This document shows, in pieces, positions 46,751 to 59,540 of a stretch of 64,000 nucleotides of DNA. The stretch spans positions 27,204,923 to 27,268,922 of the forward strand of contig CP099847.1 of NCBI GenBank assembly GCA_030062745.1. The letters run 5' to 3'. Position 1 is the first letter of the stretch, and each line of letters opens with the position of its first letter. The position numbers were made by a program, and so were the translations under genes. The notes under the pieces were generated by a model. It did not search any database. It was not told the origin of the DNA and saw nothing but the letters and a program-made list of their open reading frames with translations. The DNA comes from Capitulum mitella. Its lineage: Eukaryota > Arthropoda > Thecostraca > Pollicipedomorpha > Pollicipedidae.

Positions 46751-48266
46751 CTGTCTGCTGACCGCGGCCGATCAACAGGTCCCCGGCGAGCCGAAAGTGG
46801 CCGCTGGTCGCCGAGGACCCTTATCGCTGCCCGGTGAGCGGCCGGACGCCCCGCCGCCGGAGCCGAGCGGCCCGGTCCGACCCGGTCGGACGTCGCGCCG
46901 AGTTCGCCGACGTAGTACGCCGCAGCTGGCGGCGCGCGGGGCTTCGGGGAAGAGACGGCCGACAATAGCCTCCCGACATGCCGGCAGCCGATGATTTGTC
47001 CACACCGCGCCAGGCCTGATTGCGCGTAATCGGCTTCTCACATTAGGCCGATTCTAAAACCGGAGCCAGGTCTGTCCCGAACTGCGCGGCGGCAGCCAGC
47101 GGCGGGGCTGAGGCACCGCTACTGGCAGCCGCAATCGGCTGCACGCGGTCGGCACCGCGGCTCGAAAGCTGCGGACGGGAGGATCGGAGCCGGTATTTCT
47201 GGCGACGTGGTGAGGCGGGGCACGCGTCCTGATGTTGGACATCCTCTGAAAGCAGAGCAATGGCCTGTCATCCTGTACGATCAGCCTAGGTCCGGCAGGG
47301 GAGTTGGTCAATAAGCGATGCGTGATGTATCTCTGGGACGCGGGTGATCGAATCAATGTCGTCAATAGTGCACACGTAAAGGCCGACCAGCCGTAAAATG
47401 CGTTGCGTTTGGAAGGCTTCGATGCCTGATCCGCCCCCGGGGCTGTGGAAGGCATTGTCCTATTGGGGCGTCAGTTAGCGTCTTAAAACCCCGAGGGAAA
47501 ATGGAAGCCGACGATTCTGCCTCGGGAACAAAACAGCCATTTTTTACAGCGCGTTCTAGAAGCCGATATATCTCCGCCAGTTCATCGCGGGCCCACCACG
47601 CGGGAACGTGAGGGTCCAGCACAACACAAGGGACACCGCCGACGAATGCAGCCGACGTTTTGCGGAATTCAACACTGCGCCCACGGCTGAGGCATAAACA
47701 GAGACTGTCCTGAAAACTTTGCTCTCCCCTTCCAAATTCTTAGGCCTCGTAACAGAGCTCTATAGGCGTACATAATTTTACTTAAGCACTGAGGACTCAC
47801 CTAGTCTGAGAAGCCTCTGAAAAACCACTTACTATCGAAACTGCTCTGTGATCTTTGCTTCTGCTGCAAGTTTTTCAGCGACCTTTGCATTTCTTTGAGA
47901 TCAAACGAATTTTTGTGTATGGTTCGCCGGCAATGGACATGTTGCGTACCGTGGGAAAAAGCACGTCAGCCTCGTTTATTTCCTTTGTCCTTACACAGAG
48001 CAGAAAAAGAGAACCACAAAAATCGTGAAGCTTGAAAATAGTTTTCGTTTCGCAGCCCAAATCGAAATATTCCTTTCTCCTCATTTTCTCCGGAAGTGCT
48101 TCTCTGGGAAGCGCTGGGAATTCAGCACGTGTGATGCAACCTTTCTGCAACGAAAGCTGGGCGCGCACTGTAAGCTGGATTAGTGGTAACCGCATATCAG
48201 CGTCTCTTAGTAGCGAAAAGCACAACCTTTCGACCGGTCCGGTTCATGGACGATCGCACAGTCGGC

Positions 48267-48485
48267 CAGGCACGTAGCCAGCATTTTCCTTGGGGGGGGG
48301 GTAAATGTCAAATTTTCTCATATCCCAACGGCATACGAAGAAATTTATAAGAAAAATAGTAATTTTATGTAATTTTCCTCTTACTTAGCGCACAGGAAAA
48401 CAAAAAATGCCTTCGCCATATATCTCGACCGCTTGGCTCAGGGGGGCCATGGCCCCCGTGCCTCCCCCCCCCGGCTACGTCCCTG
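48267..48485 (-). mobile_element. hAT-like MITE, copy 4 (inverted, shortened)
   Basis: Reverse-complement relative of the other copies: begins CAGGCACGTAGCCAG with a G run and ends GGCTACGTCCCTG. Flanking octamers match only partly, so the target duplication is not clear. Confidence 0.65.
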
Positions 48486-49619
48486 CACCCAGCCTTGCGA
48501 CTTCGCCTGCCGGTGTGTGACTGACCGGAATTTTGCCGCACCGAGCCGGAGAATTCGCATCGGCAAGCCGCAGCCTTCGTCCGCCAGATCAGCGGCCGGC
48601 TGCCGACGCCGGCAGTCGACCCGCAGAGCGAGTCCCCGTCATTCAGCCCGACGTCTCCGTGCGGGCGTCCGCCGGACCGCCGGGAGGCGCGCCGTCGTCG
48701 AACGGTGCGTCGCCGAGACCGTTTCTTCGGCACGCGCCGAGTTGTTGCCAACCTTTCGCACAGCTGGTTACTGAACGTTTGGATCATGGTCCGAGCCGAG
48801 CGCAAAGCTCGTTCCTTGGCGTTTCGAGCAACTGAATATTTGAACATTTTTGGACAGTCCCATCAGCCCAGTAGAATCTGGAGCCTTCGAGGTGATCCAT
48901 AGGTCCACCGTATCACCGTCAGACGTCACCATCCGCCCATTCGTCGAGTGTCTGGTCGCCTCACGCCTGGGCGGGACTTAGACCAAAGGCGTGTGCAGAT
49001 CTAAACACAGAGAAAAAACTGGCGGCGCCCACCTGAAGCATGATGGCATCCCCCTCGGTCAGTTTCTAAATACGCCCCTGCCTGGGTATGTTGTTGCGAT
49101 GGGAAGACAAATAAAAAAGTTCACGTTCCAATGGGGAGTTCTGGCAGTCTACAATTTTGGCTCTGCACTAGATCAAACACAGCGGATCTGGACCCCTTCC
49201 TCAACCTTCGCCGAGCCGGGGGGTTTATTGGATCCTTCCCCTCCAGTTTTCTAAGGCTAGCCAAAAACGAAAAAGCACAGAAATGCGAAACTTGAGGCAC
49301 CTTTCCATCCATCATTTCTACACTCTGGGCCAGTTTTGAAACTTAGGGTCGCCCCAGGTCATTGACCTTGGACGTGACAGTGTTCTTATTTTTGGAAGCC
49401 AAAATAAAATCCTTAGCGTCGCGCAAATAACTTCCCGCCAAATACTACGCTTTTACACTGCGACCGTGCCCGCAGCACGGTATCTAAGTGACTTGCATAA
49501 AAAATGCTTTGGGGCACGGCTTCGTGATATACAAGGGATTTTACATGATCCGATGTGATATGATTTTACGCTGTACCGTGCCTATTCAATTACATTGTCC
49601 CTACAGAAAACAAAAGAAA

Positions 49620-49880
49620 TCATTTGGGAATTCTTTGAAGTCCCAAATGGGATCTAATGGTATCTGATAGTTTCGAATCGTTTGAAATAAGTCTGAAGGT
49701 GCCAAATGGTTTGAAATGGTCAGGACCGAGTTAATTTGACCGACAGGACCGTCAAAAGGCTTCAGTGTTTGAAATGGCATTACCCAAGTTGTGTCTATGG
49801 CATCTTACGATTTCTAATGGTGTTCCATGGTTTTAAATGTGCCCAATAGTGTGCAATGGCAATCACCGTTTGTTGAACGC
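49620..49880. repeat. AAATGG-rich degenerate array
   Basis: AAATGGT/GAAATGG/CAAATGG recur every 10-25 bp. A complementary CCATTT-rich stretch lies at 51120-51270, and a TACAAAA-rich microsatellite at 50205-50260. A CTGTCCC-rich pyrimidine block is at 50720-50830. The rest of 48486-52397 holds no gene that I can recognise. Confidence 0.4.
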
Positions 49881-52397
49881 TGTGCATGATGTCTGGTGAC
49901 ACAAAACCGCTTATGATCTCAGATACCTATCAGTCAGCGTCATCTACATGCTTCTAGAGGGGTGCATGTGTGCGAAGCTACCAAATTCCCAGTTACTGTT
50001 ATCACATGAATGTCCCAGGTTTCCTATGAGACACAACACTGTGACGACGATTGTTAGACGACTGCAATCTAATTCTGTGATTACAGCGTTGCTTGCAATG
50101 TAATTGCAATGCTGCAAATGCAGCTGATGATTGTTTCCTGTTTGCGGATACAATATATTGCATAAACGTTACTGTCGCAGTGAAATTAAAGTGCAACATA
50201 TACAACTATACAAATACAAAAATATAGAAATGCAAATACAAAAAATACAAAATACAGCGGTACGTAATGTTGCACTTTAGGTATCTTACATTGCCATGAT
50301 GGTTTACAGAGGTTCACGACATTCCAAATACGGAAATATTTTACCTGGAGTCAAAACTTAGGTATAAGGTATTTTCATGCAATATTACATTAAGCTGTAA
50401 GAGCAGGCAGGGAGCCGGGGGCTTCCAGGGTGGACCCCACCCCACCCCACATACGTCGATGACGTGTCCCAGGAACGCGGGAGCCATGGAGCAGGAGAAG
50501 GCGGGAGCCAGAGTCCCAAGCTCGGCAAATTTCAACATTAGTCCCAGGGGCACCGCAGCTTATTTCAAGTTCGGGGCTCGGGGCGTTCTGAAGTTTTTTT
50601 TTTCTTTTCACGTAGCACCATTAGGCCTGATGTTAAAACTTGCCAAAGTTGGCGAGGAAGGGATGTGCTCAAACCCACCCTCACGGTCGGCCAGCGGAAT
50701 TCCCTGTCCTTGGTCGGTCGCGTACGGTCGGTCCGGTCGCGGTCCCTGTCCCCATCCCTGTCGCGGTCCTCTGTCCAAGTCCCCTGTCCCTGGTCCCATG
50801 CCCCCATCCATGTTCCCTTGACAGCGTCCATGATCCCGTCCTCTCTCCCCCTTGCCTGTTTCGGTTTCCTCTCGGCACTCCGGTCTGCTGTCTCAGTCCC
50901 CTGTGCTATGTCCTGTTACCTGGTCTCCCCAACCAAGTTTCCTGTTCCTGCACCTAATCACCTGGACGAAAAGCAAACTTGGTATATCGCTCCGTTAAGC
51001 GACATGGTGTGAAGGTCGGCGGCGCAGTAGTGGAGTTGTGGCCTTTGAAGCCGATGATAGTCGGTTCGTATCCGGCGTGTGGGAATAATTTCCGCTCACC
51101 ACCATTGGTGGGGGGAGGAACATTTAGGACCAACTGGAGAGACCATTTAACATCACTTAAAACCAACTGGTGTGACCATTTGATATCATTTGGCATGAAA
51201 TGGTACGGCCATTTCAAAAACCATTTCATACCATTCTGCGTCTAATGGTACAACCATCAGATGCCTTTTAAAAACATTTGATATGCCCATTTGGGACCAT
51301 TCTAAAAAAGGTCTAAAATTCAAAATGTTCAAACCATCAGGTACCGATCGACCACCAGAAAGGCCCGACGTATAGTCGTCAATACCCTGACCTAGGGTGC
51401 CCTTGTTTGACTTTAATATTATAGTTGCAAGTTCCATATGCGTACAAGTCTAAGTCGAAAGTCGAAGTCGAGAAACAAGCATGATATAGCAAACATGCCA
51501 AACACATATGCTGCGTATTCCAACTAAGACACATGCTTATGTCTTTAGAAACGAAGACGAGACTCCCCCTCTTACGAAAAGACAGTTTTTGCATTCACTT
51601 CTCGTTTTCCCTGAAATGGTCAAATTTGGCCTCAAGTGCCCTTTTCCACCCACATAAGCAATTTTGACCTACTTTTCACCTTCAAACCCCCTGGGCCACG
51701 TAGAAACCTTGGTTATTAAAGTAATGACCAACAATGTCGACAGAGTAATTTGACCTGAGATGACCTCTGGTGGCCTTTATATTGACCTTATTTGAAAAGA
51801 TAGAGATGTTTTCTTCTTGTGCCCTCGAGAGCTTTACAGTGGTGTTTTTACTTTTTCTGTAGGACTTATAGTTTTCGAGAGCTGGGTGAGAGGGGCTTCA
51901 CGACCCCCCCGGCCCGGCGAAGGTGGATCCGGTGAAGGTTAAGAAAGTCCTGACTGCATCCTTGTTCGAGAAACATGCTAAGGTGATCACAGGTCCAGAA
52001 AAGAGTCAGCAAGGCCTACGCGTGGTAGCAAGAAGTTTTTGCATTTTTGCCATCGAAAACCGACAAAATTACGGCATTCCGTGAGACAAAACAAGAGATT
52101 TTAGGACCAGGGCCCGTCCGAAAATTCTGGCTGTACTGTTGAAGATAGTGCACATAGTTACTTGAAATCATAAATAACCAAGAACCAGTTCATAAACATA
52201 GGTGTAGACTTCAAGGCATGGCTGAGCCACACATGGCGCAAATTTTTCAGCAAAGTGAAGTTAGTCTATGAGCAGGTCTCTTAGTTTTCAAGTAAGTTAC
52301 ATTTACAAGGAATCTGAGAATATGGCTGATATTGACGACACACCAGTATTACCATGTGTCCCATTTTTCTAAGATATCATATTAAAGCAGCGTCAAC

Positions 52398-53610
52398 TTA
52401 ACCCTATTCCCGGAGGGCTAGACGGTATGGTCGATTCCCGGCAAGGGGGGTGGATTCGGCCCCCCCTGAGATCTCGAGAACTGCTTGTCCGATTTCATCG
52501 CAATAAACGGTAATCGATTCGCCGTGACGTGAACTACATTTTTATAAAAAGAAATTTTCAAAATTTCAAAATTTGTGGATACGGGGGGCAAATAGGTCAA
52601 AATGGGGGGTACTTTTTGACTTCTTATAACTCCGTTGTTTATGGACCGATTTCGATGAAACCGGCATCAATCGAGAGATTATGGATCGGGCTTTTACCAT
52701 GGGACCGCAAATCTGAAATTTTGAGAAAATTCATGGGCGTTCACAGGGTTTCAAAAATAGGAGGATTAGTTTTCTAACAACTGAATGAACAAAAGAGGCA
52801 AACACCCCTTTTTGGCTTCTGCTAGTCATGTTATACTAAAGAAGTATAAATCGCATTACAATGTTTGTATAATGTTAGCATAGGCGGTGCCAGGGATATG
52901 AAAAAGGGGGAACTGCCACGGTCACACGTTTCTCAGATCAACTTGTGACATTTGACCTTAAATGACCTCCAGTGACCTTGGGGTCACTTGGAATGATCCC
53001 GTTTGCATTTAATATTGTCTGTAAACGTTTTCAATCATTTGAATTCACTCTATTTCAAAAATTTCATTTTTGGCTATTGCGATATAGGGTGCGCGCACGG
53101 ACATTTTAGGTCATATCTCCGTGACCCGACTCGATATCAAGCTGAAACCTGGTACACAAGTAGAGGGCATCCTTCTGCGTTATATATATTCCGGGTTTGA
53201 CATTTGAAAAAGTGGCACCGAAATTATAGCGAAAAAAACAAGTTTTGACTTTTGACCTTGATCTGACCTTGTAAAATGACCTCAGATAAACAAAATTATA
53301 TCCGCACATTGCCCAACTATTTAGCTATACGTCCATATAAAGTTTTAAGTTCTAGCTTTAGAACTCTGTTTTTGGCAGACATTTTCATTTTACCCTTAAC
53401 GTGGCCAAAAATGGCATGAGGTGCCTCCCAAAAACGTTGCCTGGCTCCGCCCCTGAGCAAAATAAAATTTTGAAATTTTGTCACAGCACGTAGAAAGAAT
53501 AGCTAGGAAAATTCACCAAGTTTCGTGAAGCTGCGTTAAAAAGCCTGGAATTGGTAAGCAAAAAACCCGAGGGGGGCGGATTCCGCCCCCCCTGCCGGGA
53601 ATAGGGTTAA
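52398..53610 (+). mobile_element. family B TTAA-flanked element, copy 1 (piggyBac-type MITE)
   Basis: 1213 bp from TTAA 52398 to TTAA 53607, with terminal inverted repeats CCCTATTCCCGG exactly adjoining each TTAA. Just inside each end is a G-run/C-run hairpin (AAGGGGGGTGGATTCGGCCC at the left). The interior contains several TGACCT/AGGTCA motifs and no long frame. TTAA target plus a CCC-starting repeat is the piggyBac signature. Confidence 0.82.
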
Positions 53611-53696
53611 ACAAAATTATTCAGGTTTTCTTGATTATTAGTAAAATGTCATCGACTGGTTGATCATTAATGGATTGACTGATATATTATTGATAA

Positions 53697-53879
53697 CCTC
53701 TGCATTGCAAAGGTCGCCGAGATGTGTTGCCAACTATCCCCAGCTCCAAGCAGCCTCGCTTCGCCAGCAAGGCAGTGCTGCAGTCACTAGAGCTGGCGGG
53801 GAGCTTCGACAGCCTGCGCCTGGAGACGGAGAAGCTGGTGTGCCATCTGCAGAGGGCTGGGCACAGAGAGGAAGAGCTA
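53697..53879 (+). pseudogene. exon-like segment alpha, unidentified protein
   Basis: GC-richer open stretch in the spacer of the family B inverted repeat. It reads DVLPTIPSSKQPRFASKAVL, QSLELAGSFDSLRLETEKLV and CHLQRAGHREEEL, leucine- and charge-rich and probably helical. It then meets TAA at 53880 although the frame continues WARAFWRSVAKF. The acceptor may be TTGCAAAG (53711) or TATCCCCAG (53743); a weak donor GTGTGC could end it at 53838. Not recognised; together with the segments downstream it suggests a decayed or mis-assembled plus-strand gene. Confidence 0.3.
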
Positions 53880-53924
53880 TAATGGGCACGAGCCTTCTGG
53901 CGCAGTGTGGCCAAATTCAGTCAG

Positions 53925-55141
53925 TTAACCCTATTCCCGGCAGGGGGGGCGGAATTCGCCCCCCCTCGGGCTTTTTGCTTGCCAATTCCAGGCTTTTTGA
54001 CGCAGCTTCACGAAACTTGGTTACTTTTTCTAGCTATTCCTTCTACGCGCCGTGACAAAATTTCGAAATTCTATTTTGCTCAGGGGCGGAGCCAGGCAAC
54101 GTTTTTGGGAGGCACCTCAGGCCATTTTTGGCCATGTTGAGGGTAAAAGGAAAATGTCTGCCAAAAACAGAGTTTTTAAGATAAAACTTAAAACTTTATA
54201 TGAATATATAGCTACATAGTTGGGCAATGTGCATATGTAATTTTGTTTATCTGAGGTCACTTTACAAGGTCAGGTCAAGGTCAAAAGTCAAAATTTGTTT
54301 TTTCGCAATTATTTCGGCGCCGTTTTTTCAAATGCCAAACCCGGAATACATATGACGTAGAAAGATGCCCTCTACTTGTGTACCAAGTTTCAGCTTGATA
54401 TCAGGTCAGGCCACGGAGCTATGACCTAAAATGTCAGTGCACGTACCCTATATCGCAAAAGCCAAAAAATGAATTTTTTGGAATAGAGTGAATTTAATCG
54501 ATTAAAAACGTTTACAGATAATATTGAATGCACACGACATCATTCCAGGTGACCCCAAGGTCCCTGGAGGTCATTTAAGGTCAAAGGTCACAAGTTGATC
54601 TGAGAAACGTGTGACCATGGCAGTTCCCCCTTTTTTATGTCCCTGGCACCGCCTATGCTAACATTATACAAACATTGTAATGCGATTTGTACTTCTTTAG
54701 CATAACATGACTAGCAGAAGCTAAAAAAGTGTTTTGGCCTCTTTTGTTCATTCCGTTATTAGAAAACTAATCCCCCTATTTTTGAAACCCTGTGAACGCC
54801 CATGAATTTTCTCAAAATTTCAAATTTGCATACTAATGGTAAAAGCCCTATCCATAATCTCTCGATTCATGCCAGTTTCATCGAAATCGGTCCATAAACA
54901 ACGGAGTTATAAGAAGTCAAAAAGTACCCCCCATTTTGACATTTTTGCCCCCCTGTACCCACAAATTTCAAAATTTTGAAAATTTCTTTTTATAAAAATG
55001 TAGTTCACGTGACGGCAAATCGATTGCCGTTTGTTGCGATGAAATCGGATAAGTAGTTCTCGAGATCTCAGGGGGGGCCGAATCCGCCCCCCCCCTGCCG
55101 GGAATCGGCCATACCGTCTAGCCCTCCGGGAATAGGGTTAA
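53925..55141 (-). mobile_element. family B TTAA-flanked element, copy 2 (inverted)
   Basis: 1217 bp between TTAA 53925 and TTAA 55138, near full-length reverse complement of the copy at 52398-53610, with the same CCCTATTCCCGG ends. The two copies form an inverted repeat with a 314-bp spacer. Confidence 0.82.
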
Positions 55142-55302
55142 GTGTGAAGGATGTAGAATGAAATCCGTGCCGTCAGGACTGCGGGGACGTTGGAGCCGGG
55201 GGGAGGCAGACTGCCCCCAACTTTGGGCAACATTCAACATTAACGAGCATTTAACATAAACGAAGTAAAAATCACGTTTTCCCCCCTTTCCCATCTCCTC
55301 AG

Positions 55303-55504
55303 AGGTTCCACCGCTCCTGGCAGCACAGCTGCAAGGGAGGCTGACAACAGAGGGATTCAGTAGAATGAATTAATATCTACATCCTTGACAACCACCTGGC
55401 GGAATTTGGCCACCATGTTCTGGCGAGACGCTCAGAGATAGTACAGAGGAAGGTGTCTGGACGTCATCCGAGAGCGTTATCTTGCATTCAGAACAAAAGA
55501 AGGC
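55303..55504 (+). pseudogene. exon-like segment beta, unidentified protein, one extra base
   Basis: It has an excellent acceptor (CCCTTTCCCATCTCCTCAG) and donor (GC/GTAAGT). It reads VPPLLAAQLQGRLTTEGFSR then, after one surplus base near 55370, NNIYILDNHLAEFGHHVLAR and RSEIVQRKVSGRHPRA. Without that base the exon is phase 1 on both sides. Protein not recognised. Confidence 0.35.
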
Positions 55505-56428
55505 GTAAGTGTTTGCGCTATTTGTGACTGGAAGTATAAGGGCATTTTAGAATATCAAGATCAAAATCCCTTGACTGCATGGAAGTTGTTGAACTGATAA
55601 TTATTTTAACATGCGTAGTAGACGAAGGACGAGACCCTGACGCTTTTTGTAGGATAGCTTAAAAGGAAAACCGCTGGGCCTTTTACTTTCGGCATATCTT
55701 CAGACGAGTTCCATAAGCGTCGCTGAAAGTGGAAACAGAATCTGTCGTGGGTCTTATATATGTCCCAAGTTTTGCATTTTACGTTTGTCATTATCAGTAT
55801 GCTTACACAAAACAGTTCCAAAAATGCATCTCGTTTTTCTTTCAAAACGTCATTTCCATTCAGCGCACAAATCACAACTGGTCGTAGAAAGCAGACTAGA
55901 ATGCATGGAGATACAATTCACTTTTCTGCTGAACGTCAGTTTTTCTGTGTAACACAAATGAGCCATCGGATGAATCTCATCTGAATCCACGTAAAAAAGT
56001 TGTTTCAGCCCTTAAAGGAAATAACATTGCCTTTTCAGAAAAATGAATCGTACTCCTTGCTTGGTCGACGTCTTGAGCCAATCTAAGTTCAGTTTCAAGA
56101 CAAAAAGCAAATTATGCTACATGCATGGTATATGCAAGAGCAATAGAACTAGAGCATTCTGTTGACAATTTGTTTCAATTTTTTCAAGCAACGTATTGAG
56201 AGAGCATTTTGTTGACAAGCAAAATCAGTATTACATTGCATAACATATCACATATTTTCATACACACTTTCAGGACCGCAGAACCTCTACAGCCATCGTA
56301 CTCATTGGTAATCAGCTACGTTTTTGCCTAGCCAAGTGTAGCTCTGCCGTACAGAGCTAGCTGCTTGTTTTGTACAATGATTATTGGTACAGTGTTTTTG
56401 ATAAAGAAAATGTAAAATAGAAATATAA

Positions 56429-57637
56429 TTAACCCACCCCGACTGAGGGGGCAGTTGACCTGCCCCCTGAGGTTTTTCTGGGTTTGCGAGAGAACGAACA
56501 AACACAGAGTCACGAAACGTTGTGTACCTTTTGCTTCATTATTTTTACACCTTGTGTCAAAGTTTTGACCTCAGGTCAGGTCAGGTGCTTGACCTAGATC
56601 AGGTCAAACAGACCTATGTCCAAAAAAGTTTAGCGCCCTGTAACTTTTTCGGAAAACAAGATATCTGAATAATACTTTCAGGGATTAGTAATGTTTATAG
56701 ATGCAACAAATCTCCTATCTCAGATTTTTTGGAATTTTCCGGGTCATTGACCTTAGGTCAAGCCCATTTTTAGGACATCTCGTCGTTTTTTTCGGAAATG
56801 GACGGAATATTTCATAACATTTTTAGTGTGGAGCAAAGCAGACATCTAGTTACCGTCATTGGGCAAAGTATCAATGGCTTCCAGCCATTGACCTGAGGTC
56901 AGGTCGCGAATAACTGTAGTGAGCCAAAATGTATCACCGTCAAAATCAGCGATGAATTACTCAGAATGGATAGAAAATGGCAGAACTAGCTTGATGTAAT
57001 ACCAGAAGCCTCAAAAAGTTTTAAGAAATTGCATATTTTGGGAAAAAACAGTCTCTCGCGAATAAAGCTCCTCCAGTTTTGTAGATCGGTAACTAATGAA
57101 TTTTTCCAAAATTTAAGCATATAAAACCATCACAAGAAGCACTAAGATCAATCAAATTTACATGGATAGGTTTTTTTGCGAAAATAAAGGAGCGCTAAAA
57201 TTAGTTCCCTTCAATTTCTTACTGCGTACGGTTGCGGCGCACGCCGACAGCCGGCGCGAAAATTCCTGTGTCTTTAACTCAACGTTTCGGCGTGTATATT
57301 GAACAAGTTTGGAAAATTAGATGTGTATCGGCATTTGCGGACCTTTACTTGTGCGCTGGTGCCTTTACCTATGCGTTATTAGTCACAGCCCTTGAGATTC
57401 AGGCCGTTTCTCGGTCTCATGCAGTCGGCTATGAGAAAACATATATAGGACGTAAATTGCTTACATGTTATCCAGAACTAAAAAATGAGACCAGTTTCTG
57501 GCTCTATTCGTCACAAGCTTTCCAACAGTGAGCTTATTTTTATCGTGCGACCAACCGTTCGTGAGTTAGAGGGGGGCGGCCAACTGCCCCCCCAGTCGGG
57601 CATGATCGTAACCGACCGCCGCTCGTGCTGGGGTTAA
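56429..57637 (+). mobile_element. family C TTAA-flanked element
   Basis: 1209 bp between TTAA 56429 and TTAA 57634. The left end is CCCACCCCGACTGAGGGGGC; the right end, reverse-complemented, begins CCCCAGC and carries CCCGACTGGGGGGGCAGTTG about 30 bp in. Subterminal G/C-run hairpins and a cluster of AGGTCA repeats (56570-56610) match the layout of family B although the sequences differ. Only short frames inside. Confidence 0.65.
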
Positions 57638-57727
57638 TAACAGTTGTTATCAGCGACAATTCATTTAAAATGTACAAAACAAGCCACTCACACAGCTAGC
57701 TCTGTACGACAGACACCTCGACAGGAT

Positions 57728-57905
57728 CGCGGATGGGGGGCGGCGTAGTGTAATGTTTACCATGCTTGCCTTGCGGCCGAAAGGTCCCCGGTTCGAGTCC
57801 AGTAACAGCGACATTTAGCCGTCCCTTGCAACAACCGGCGTGAGAGGTTGCGACGCGAGTTGACCCTGGCAGTTTAGAGCGTCGTTAAATAACACAATAG
57901 CCAAC
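57728..57905 (+). mobile_element. tRNA-derived SINE
   Basis: The promoter-like head has box A (TAGTGTAATG) and a perfect box B (GGTTCGAGTCC, 57790-57800). A non-tRNA body and a tail (GTTAAATAACACAATAGCC) follow. The upstream part does not fold as a tRNA. Exact ends are approximate. Confidence 0.65.
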
Positions 57906-58568
57906 CTGGATCGTGGCTGATTACCATTGAGCAGGATGGCTGTAAATGTTCTGCAGTTTTGGAAGTGTGTATGAAAATGTGTCATACATCATGCAATGAG
58001 ATATCGTTTTTTTGTGAAGAAAATCTGTTGCTTTTGACTTCTTTTGAATACCATACATATAGCACAGATTGCCTTTTGTTTTGAAAATTAACTTGGGTTA
58101 GTTCGGAACGTTGAACAATAAATGACTATATTTGGAAATGTCTTACACATACTGACAGCGACAAACGAATAACACAAAACTTGGAATAAACTAACAACAA
58201 GCTGATCGATGCTCGATTTGCCGTCGTGTTTAACAAGCAGCGTATTGAAGAAAACATCCTGTTGAAATATTCGCACATATATGAATATATATATCCCAGT
58301 CTCATCATTTTATATTACTTTATATTTTTATTTATTTACTTCATGCATTTTATTATTCCTCTTTATATTTACATATATGCCCGATTTCGACCAAAACTAG
58401 ACTATCGATATAGAAAACAAAGCTATCGGTCCACGTTGTACCGTTTTCCACGATTTACACCATTACATATGTGGCAGCCCGCACCCAACCTTCCCTCCCT
58501 CACTCCCTCAAGCCCAGGTGTGGATGAGAGTTGCAGAGCACGCATGATTCTTGTTCGTGTGTTTGCAG

Positions 58569-58680
58569 CTGTGGAGAGAGCTCGAGAGTCTGACCAAATA
58601 AGAGGGGCTTCGTGGCTCGGCAGCTATTACGACGACCAAACTGCCTGATGACGTCACTGCCGTCATTGGATACCTTCATG
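58569..58680 (+). pseudogene. exon-like segment gamma, unidentified protein, one extra base
   Basis: Acceptor CGTGTGTTTGCAG, donor CATG/GTAAGA. It reads LWRELESLTK and, after one surplus base near 58599, KRGFVARQLLRRPNCLMTSL then PSLDTFM. All three plain frames contain stops. Phases do not join cleanly to beta or to the next segment, so exons may be missing. Confidence 0.3.
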
Positions 58681-59371
58681 GTAAGACTTTGGGATCAGAG
58701 TATAGAAATGAAGTAGCAGGTTCTGCCTGGAGCATTTGATCATGTTCTAGATATCGAATCCATGTGTCTTTGTATCGCAAACCAGTGGGAAAGAAATAGC
58801 AAGTGTGGGGTATGCAGATGCTTATGCGTGTTCGTCCTTAATATATGCCGATGCTTTCACTCAAAATGTTTCATAAAGTAGCACTGCACTCAAGTAAACG
58901 TTGTCCCAAGTTGTAACATTATAGATGGTCTGAGACGGTCTTTTTGGAATTAAAATAATTTGTAAATGCAGAACATCGGAATAAATCTGGTATTATTTTC
59001 GCAGCTTGCATTCGGATGACGTGCACTAGTGGTGTCAAAGATAATATATATCCCCATTGTAAGGACTCCTTCCGAACCCATCAGGCCTAGGCAAATGTTC
59101 CTGGTGTGGTATTTAGCCGTTTGTTCTTCAGTCTTCTCACTGATGCCGCTGGATATGTTGGTCATAGGCCGGTGAAGAGTACTGGCGTCTGGGAATGAGC
59201 AGCGTACCTGTCTCGCCATTTTCCCCATTTGACATCACCAGTGTGTACCATCACTTCCAATGTGGCCAGCCGCTGAAGTAACCGATCACTGACTGGAGGG
59301 ATGGGTGATATTTGGCTGTCATGCATCTAGCAGGAGCATGTTTGGCTGAATTTCTATTTTTTGCGCCGCAG

Positions 59372-59538
59372 AAACGCTGGAGCGGCTCCTTGGTTGTGGC
59401 GGCCGCACCTTGCTCAGCAATACCGCAGCCCGGCCGCGTGTCGCGCAGTCGGCCGTGTCCGTCGAGGGGACCGCCATCGCCGATGATGAGGCGCTGCTGC
59501 TGCGGGCGGTGGTGTTCTGTGTCTTTAGCCAGAGGCCC
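59372..59538 (+). pseudogene. exon-like segment delta, unidentified protein
   Basis: Acceptor TTTTTTGCGCCGCAG; donor CCCA/GTAAGG. In phase 1 it reads TLERLLGCGGRTLLSNTAAR and AIADDEALLLRAVVFCVFSQ without interruption. It stands out in GC from its AT-rich surroundings. Not recognised. Confidence 0.3.
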
Positions 59539-59540
59539 AG

